Below are positions 60,957 to 64,000 of a stretch of 64,000 nt of DNA, one piece after another. The DNA comes from Trichobilharzia szidati (Eukaryota; Platyhelminthes; Trematoda; Strigeidida; Schistosomatidae), in NCBI GenBank assembly GCA_944472155.2, contig OX235275.1, positions 31,114,865 through 31,178,864 on the forward strand, in the 5' to 3' direction. Numbering within the stretch: position 1 is the first letter of the stretch; each line of letters starts with the position of its first letter. Under the pieces are notes generated by a model, which did not search any database, was not told the origin of the DNA, and worked only from the letters and a program-made list of their open reading frames with translations. The position numbers and the translations under genes are program-made.

Positions 60957-61139
60957 GTAAGCATATATATAAATAATGTGAACTATGGCCTTTATGGATT
61001 TTCTTTTCTCATACAGGAATCTTTGCTTCCGGAATTATTTTGTTCCTTTCTCTGATCACATGGATGTCTGCATGTTTGCCTTGGGTGTGACGGTGATCTT
61101 TTCTTTTCTCTCTGAAGAAGATCCGGAACTATCAGTAAT

Positions 61140-61700
61140 TGCTTCATTCAATTTTAGATTTTCCCGTTGACTGATTGGACTGAAGTGCTCAGTTTCAGGG
61201 TGACATGTCGACTCCTTGTGCAGATGCTTCGACGATGCGTGGTCATGTAACTAGAAGTTAATTGGTGGGTGGTGACTACCGGTGGAATACAGTCAAGATG
61301 CGCATTCCGTCCAATTTGGGACTCGTCATCTGGATGTACCTGCATTCCTCAGTGAGTGGTGATGTTATCACCGAGGCTCGAACCTAGTGCCCGTAGTTTC
61401 GAACGCCATGAAAGCCACCTCTTGTCCTACAGGTCACATTAATTATTAATTAAGCACTTCGGTCCAATCGATCGACGGGGAAATCAAAAAATTGAATTGA
61501 ATAATTAAAATGACCCTTTGCACAAGAGACAGTGGCTCTCGTGGCCTAAGTGGCATAGTGGATAACGCTTTGGCGTTTGAAACTATGGTCAGTGGGTTCG
61601 AGTCTCTGTGGGAACACCACCACTTAGCTGACGAGTCCTAAATCGGACGAAATGCACATCTTGGCTGGATTCCACTGCTAGTCACCATCTACTAATTATC
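61140..61700. repeat. Head-to-head pair of F1 SINEs
   Basis: The minus copy is 61435-61140 (tail 'GATTTTCCCGTTGACTGATT' outward, head near 61420). The plus copy is 61530-61700 and starts with a complete tRNA-like head: A box 'TGGCATAGTGGATAACG', B box 'GGGTTCGAGTCTC'. About 95 bp of spacer. The plus copy lacks the block between head and hammerhead. Confidence 0.85.
61622..61668 (+). ncRNA. Hammerhead core (F1) with intact boxes but lost stem I
   Basis: CUGACGA (61628-61634), stem II GUCC/GGAC with loop UAAAUC, GAAA (61649-61652), stem III UGCACA-like (from AUGCGCAU), triplet AUC ending at 61660. The 5' strand of stem I (normally AUCCAG) was deleted, and the new one (CUUAG) pairs poorly with UUGGC. 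Confidence 0.7.
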
Positions 61701-61819
61701 AGTAACTACTCCCTGATTTTTGGAAATGTTGTTTCTGTTTTTCTGGTTAAAACTAGTTACTGCAGTTATTTTATCCAATAATCCAAAAAGGATTCTCATT
61801 GTATTTGAAGTAGAAGTGA

Positions 61820-62000
61820 TTTGGGGAGTGGTGACTAGCAGTGGAAACCAGGATGCGCATTTTTTCCCTGTTTACGACTTGTCGGCTGGATATACCTACA
61901 TTCTCCAATGAGTCAGTGAGTGATTGTGTTCCCACTGAGGTTCGAATCCAGTAAGTATTGTTCCAAACGTCAAAATGTTATCCACTAAACCATTCGGGCA
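61820..62000 (-). mobile_element. F1 SINE, minus copy
   Basis: Reversed order: 'GACTAGCAGTGGAAACCAGG' (after the cleavage site), a hammerhead with CCGACAA core and a broken stem II, then the head ('GTGGATAACATTTTGACGTT'-like, 61970-62000). Tail to tail with the plus copy at 61530. Confidence 0.7.
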
Positions 62001-62847
62001 ACGAGGTTCTTCACACCTTGTACAGCGAGAATGAATTCTAACTTTCCCGTTGATTGATTAGATTGGAGTGTACAACTTCTGTTGTTCAAGGATATTCTGA
62101 ATTGCCATGAGTTGAATTGATTACGCCTTGTGTTTGAGAACACACGAATCAACAATGATATCTCATCTTCTCATAGCTTCACTTCAGTATTGTACAGTTT
62201 ATTTAGTGTGTTTATATATGCAATGCAGTCTGACAGCAGAGGTCAAAGGTTATGTGTCAGTTAACAACAGATCAGATCAAGGTGGATGAGTAATAGCTGT
62301 GTTTGAAAGATTAGAAATAGTCTCACGTAATCAAAAGAGAGTTGACAACTAATAGGTTCAGGGATAAACAATCACTTGGGAGTGTTTGATAAGGGACAAG
62401 AGAACAACAGATTGATTATGAGTTACAGAAACATACAGTGAACGACTTAGAGCGTATTTCATAGTTATTCAAGAAGACGATGATGGAACGAAGAAAGAGC
62501 GAAGAATATCCTATTGAGAGTTCCCTCTTTTGGTTCTATAAGAAATATATAAATATATTTATACACAGAATATTCTAGAATAATCGTCATTAACAATATT
62601 GGTGCTCTTCTAATACTGTCGATTTGTTAATTAAGATCAGTGAAATTACAGTTCACGAAAGATGCATAAATTATACTAGTAATGAAATTATAATAGCAAA
62701 AAGAATATCAAATAAGATTAAGGAAATTTCTACAAAAAATTAAGGATCATTAGGAGCTAGATAGCCAATGTTAGGACAGTGTCTGAACCAACATCTTCTT
62801 TTGGATACATCAGTTAGGTTTCTTAGTGTGGATCCGGACAACCAACT
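62001..62847. other. Unassigned intron sequence
   Basis: AT-rich. 62040-62075 resembles the F1 tail. No gene seen. Confidence 0.25.
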
Positions 62848-63560
62848 TCAGCAGTATCTAGTAGACGAATTTTTAAGGTGAAGGTCAGGATCAATCTTGT
62901 GTTGGCTGTTTCCACAAAATGAGATGGAATAGATAGCGCTATGCATGGATTTTGTTTGTCCTTTACTTAACCACGCAGGATAGTGTTCAGAAATCTGACG
63001 ATAAACACGCTTAATTGTACAACCTATGTGACTGGCTGCACAGGAGCAGTTAAATCGGTAGATACACATAGAAGAGGCAAAATTAGGCAGTCTGTTTTTA
63101 ACTCCCAGACGTAATATACGAGTGGTTGTGAAGACACAGCATAAATCAGCAACACTGAAAGCTCCTTTTACCGCATTCCTTAGGTGTTGTGCCAGTATCT
63201 CACTGATGTTATCCACGAGGAACTGAAGTTGCAAGAATAAGGCCTTCCTTTTCCGGAACTGCTGGCATTTTGGCCTGTCTTGACTTTAGATTCATATTCT
63301 TATCGATGAATTTTTCTGGATAACCAATCTCAATAAAGAACTGTTTAATAATATTAACCTCATTCTCCATTAAGACATTCATCAGAGTAGATTGCTTTTG
63401 CTGTGTGGGTAAAGCACTTTATTTGACTGAGTTTGTATTTCAACGGCACGAAGCTGAACAAATGAGTATACTGACTAGTTGATGCAGGTTTTCTGTACAC
63501 ATTTCTTCCTATTTTGCAGCGTCCTCTTTTCTAGACATAAGGACATCTAAAATTGAATTA
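62848..63560 (-). mobile_element. Penelope-like element, GIY-YIG and linker
   Basis: 63234-62848 encodes 'LAQHLRNAVKGAFSVADLCC', 'SMCIYRFNCSCAASHIGCT' (GIY-YIG with G to C changes), 'RQISEHYPAWLSKGQTKS'. Sister of 44733-45395 and 28243-28638. A further linker extends to about 63420. The C-terminal block is missing. Decayed. Confidence 0.75.
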
Positions 63561-64000
63561 CTAGAGTCTCTTTCTTTCCATAATTTTATTTGATATTCTA
63601 TGTAGTATCACATTTTTATGCTTATTATAACTTAAGCGTCTTTCTTGAACTGTAATTTCATTGATCTTAACAAATTGATGGTATTTAAAAACACTAATTT
63701 CGTTAATGATGATTATTGTGGAATATTGTATGTATATAAACATATATATATATATATATATATATAACTGTGGAGGCACAATGGGAAAATCACCGAAAAG
63801 GGTATTCTTTTCTCAGCTTTTTTCCAAATGTCTGAATGGAGGAAATTAGAACTCAGGTCATGGTAGTAAATAGATTGAATGAATTCATTTCTAAAGACAA
63901 AAATTAGGTTTCTCCTTAAGGATAGCTAAGGTTTCAGCTACTTGACGAAGATGTGGATGAGGTCCTTTCGAAAAGACGTCTCTGCTGACGTGGCATAACT
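63561..64000. other. AT-rich end of window with (TA)n
   Basis: A (TA)n tract at 63742-63767 and no gene. 'CACCGAAAAGGGTATTCTTT' (63792) resembles 21158-21180 near Penelope D, so a terminal piece of that family may start here. Confidence 0.35.

Larger units (their letters stand above)
58925..60665 (+). mobile_element. Penelope-like element E, RT and GIY-YIG, inverted ends
   Basis: Nearly complete coding part. Ends are inverted: 58925-58980 is the complement of 60605-60665. The RT is interrupted by a one-base shift in an A run (about 59613) and a stop near 59700. Located in intron 11, sense to CC2D2A, ending 75 bp before exon 12. 5' truncated: the N-terminal part of the RT is missing. Confidence 0.9.

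Noticed and set aside
60985..61170. Possible next CC2D2A exon (open frame with an upstream 'CATACAG')
   Set aside because: The frame after that AG in the required phase stops within 13 codons, and the other frames do not continue the CC2D2A pattern. I treat it as intron.
1..64000. CRISPR array, operons, bacterial promoters or ribosome binding sites
   Set aside because: The sequence is eukaryotic; no regularly spaced repeats of the CRISPR kind exist, and the repeats are retroelements and microsatellites.

Overview
The window looks like nuclear DNA of a blood fluke (Schistosoma or a close relative). It is AT-rich, it is packed with RTE, CR1 and Penelope-like retroelements, and it carries Sm-alpha-type SINEs whose core spells a hammerhead ribozyme, a known schistosome hallmark. 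I cannot name the species from the sequence alone.

One host gene runs left to right through almost the whole window: the central part of CC2D2A, the coiled-coil and C2-domain protein of the ciliary transition zone (MKS module). I find twelve exons on the + strand between 8869 and 60956. They have GT/AG borders and reading phases that agree at every junction, with one doubtful junction between exons 3 and 4. They encode about 730 codons: part of the CC2D2A N-terminal C2 domain (exons 1-3), a linker (4-7), the central C2 domain (8-11) and the start of the region after it (12). The 5' and 3' ends of the gene lie outside the window.

Everything else is intron, and the introns are almost entirely mobile elements. 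From left to right: Penelope-like and CR1 fragments (1-5600), RTE and SINE pieces (6-8.6 kb), a Penelope-like copy interrupted by a SINE (9-10.8 kb), an inverted SINE pair just upstream of exon 2 (13.6-14.4 kb), RTE, Penelope and CR1 copies in the 9 kb intron 3 (15-24 kb), RTE, SINE and Penelope copies (24-33 kb), more inverted SINE pairs (33-34.6 kb), CR1 and an internally deleted RTE (36-38 kb), Penelope copies with inverted ends (41-46 kb), RTE and a fold-back element (46-50 kb), a nearly complete 3.2 kb RTE (50.3-53.5 kb), SINEs, RTE pieces and a gag-like remnant (53.7-58.5 kb), and a nearly complete Penelope-like element with RT and GIY-YIG endonuclease (58.9-60.7 kb).

The autonomous machinery is RTE (APE endonuclease plus RT), CR1 (RT) and Penelope-like elements (RT plus GIY-YIG). 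The likely parasites of that machinery are three hammerhead-bearing SINE families (called F1, F2 and F3 here) and two tRNA-headed SINE families whose 3' tails resemble CR1 and RTE. The most unusual signals are that the hammerhead SINEs repeatedly occur as head-to-head inverted pairs, that the Penelope-like copies also have inverted ends, and that all hammerheads seen here have a palindromic stem III.
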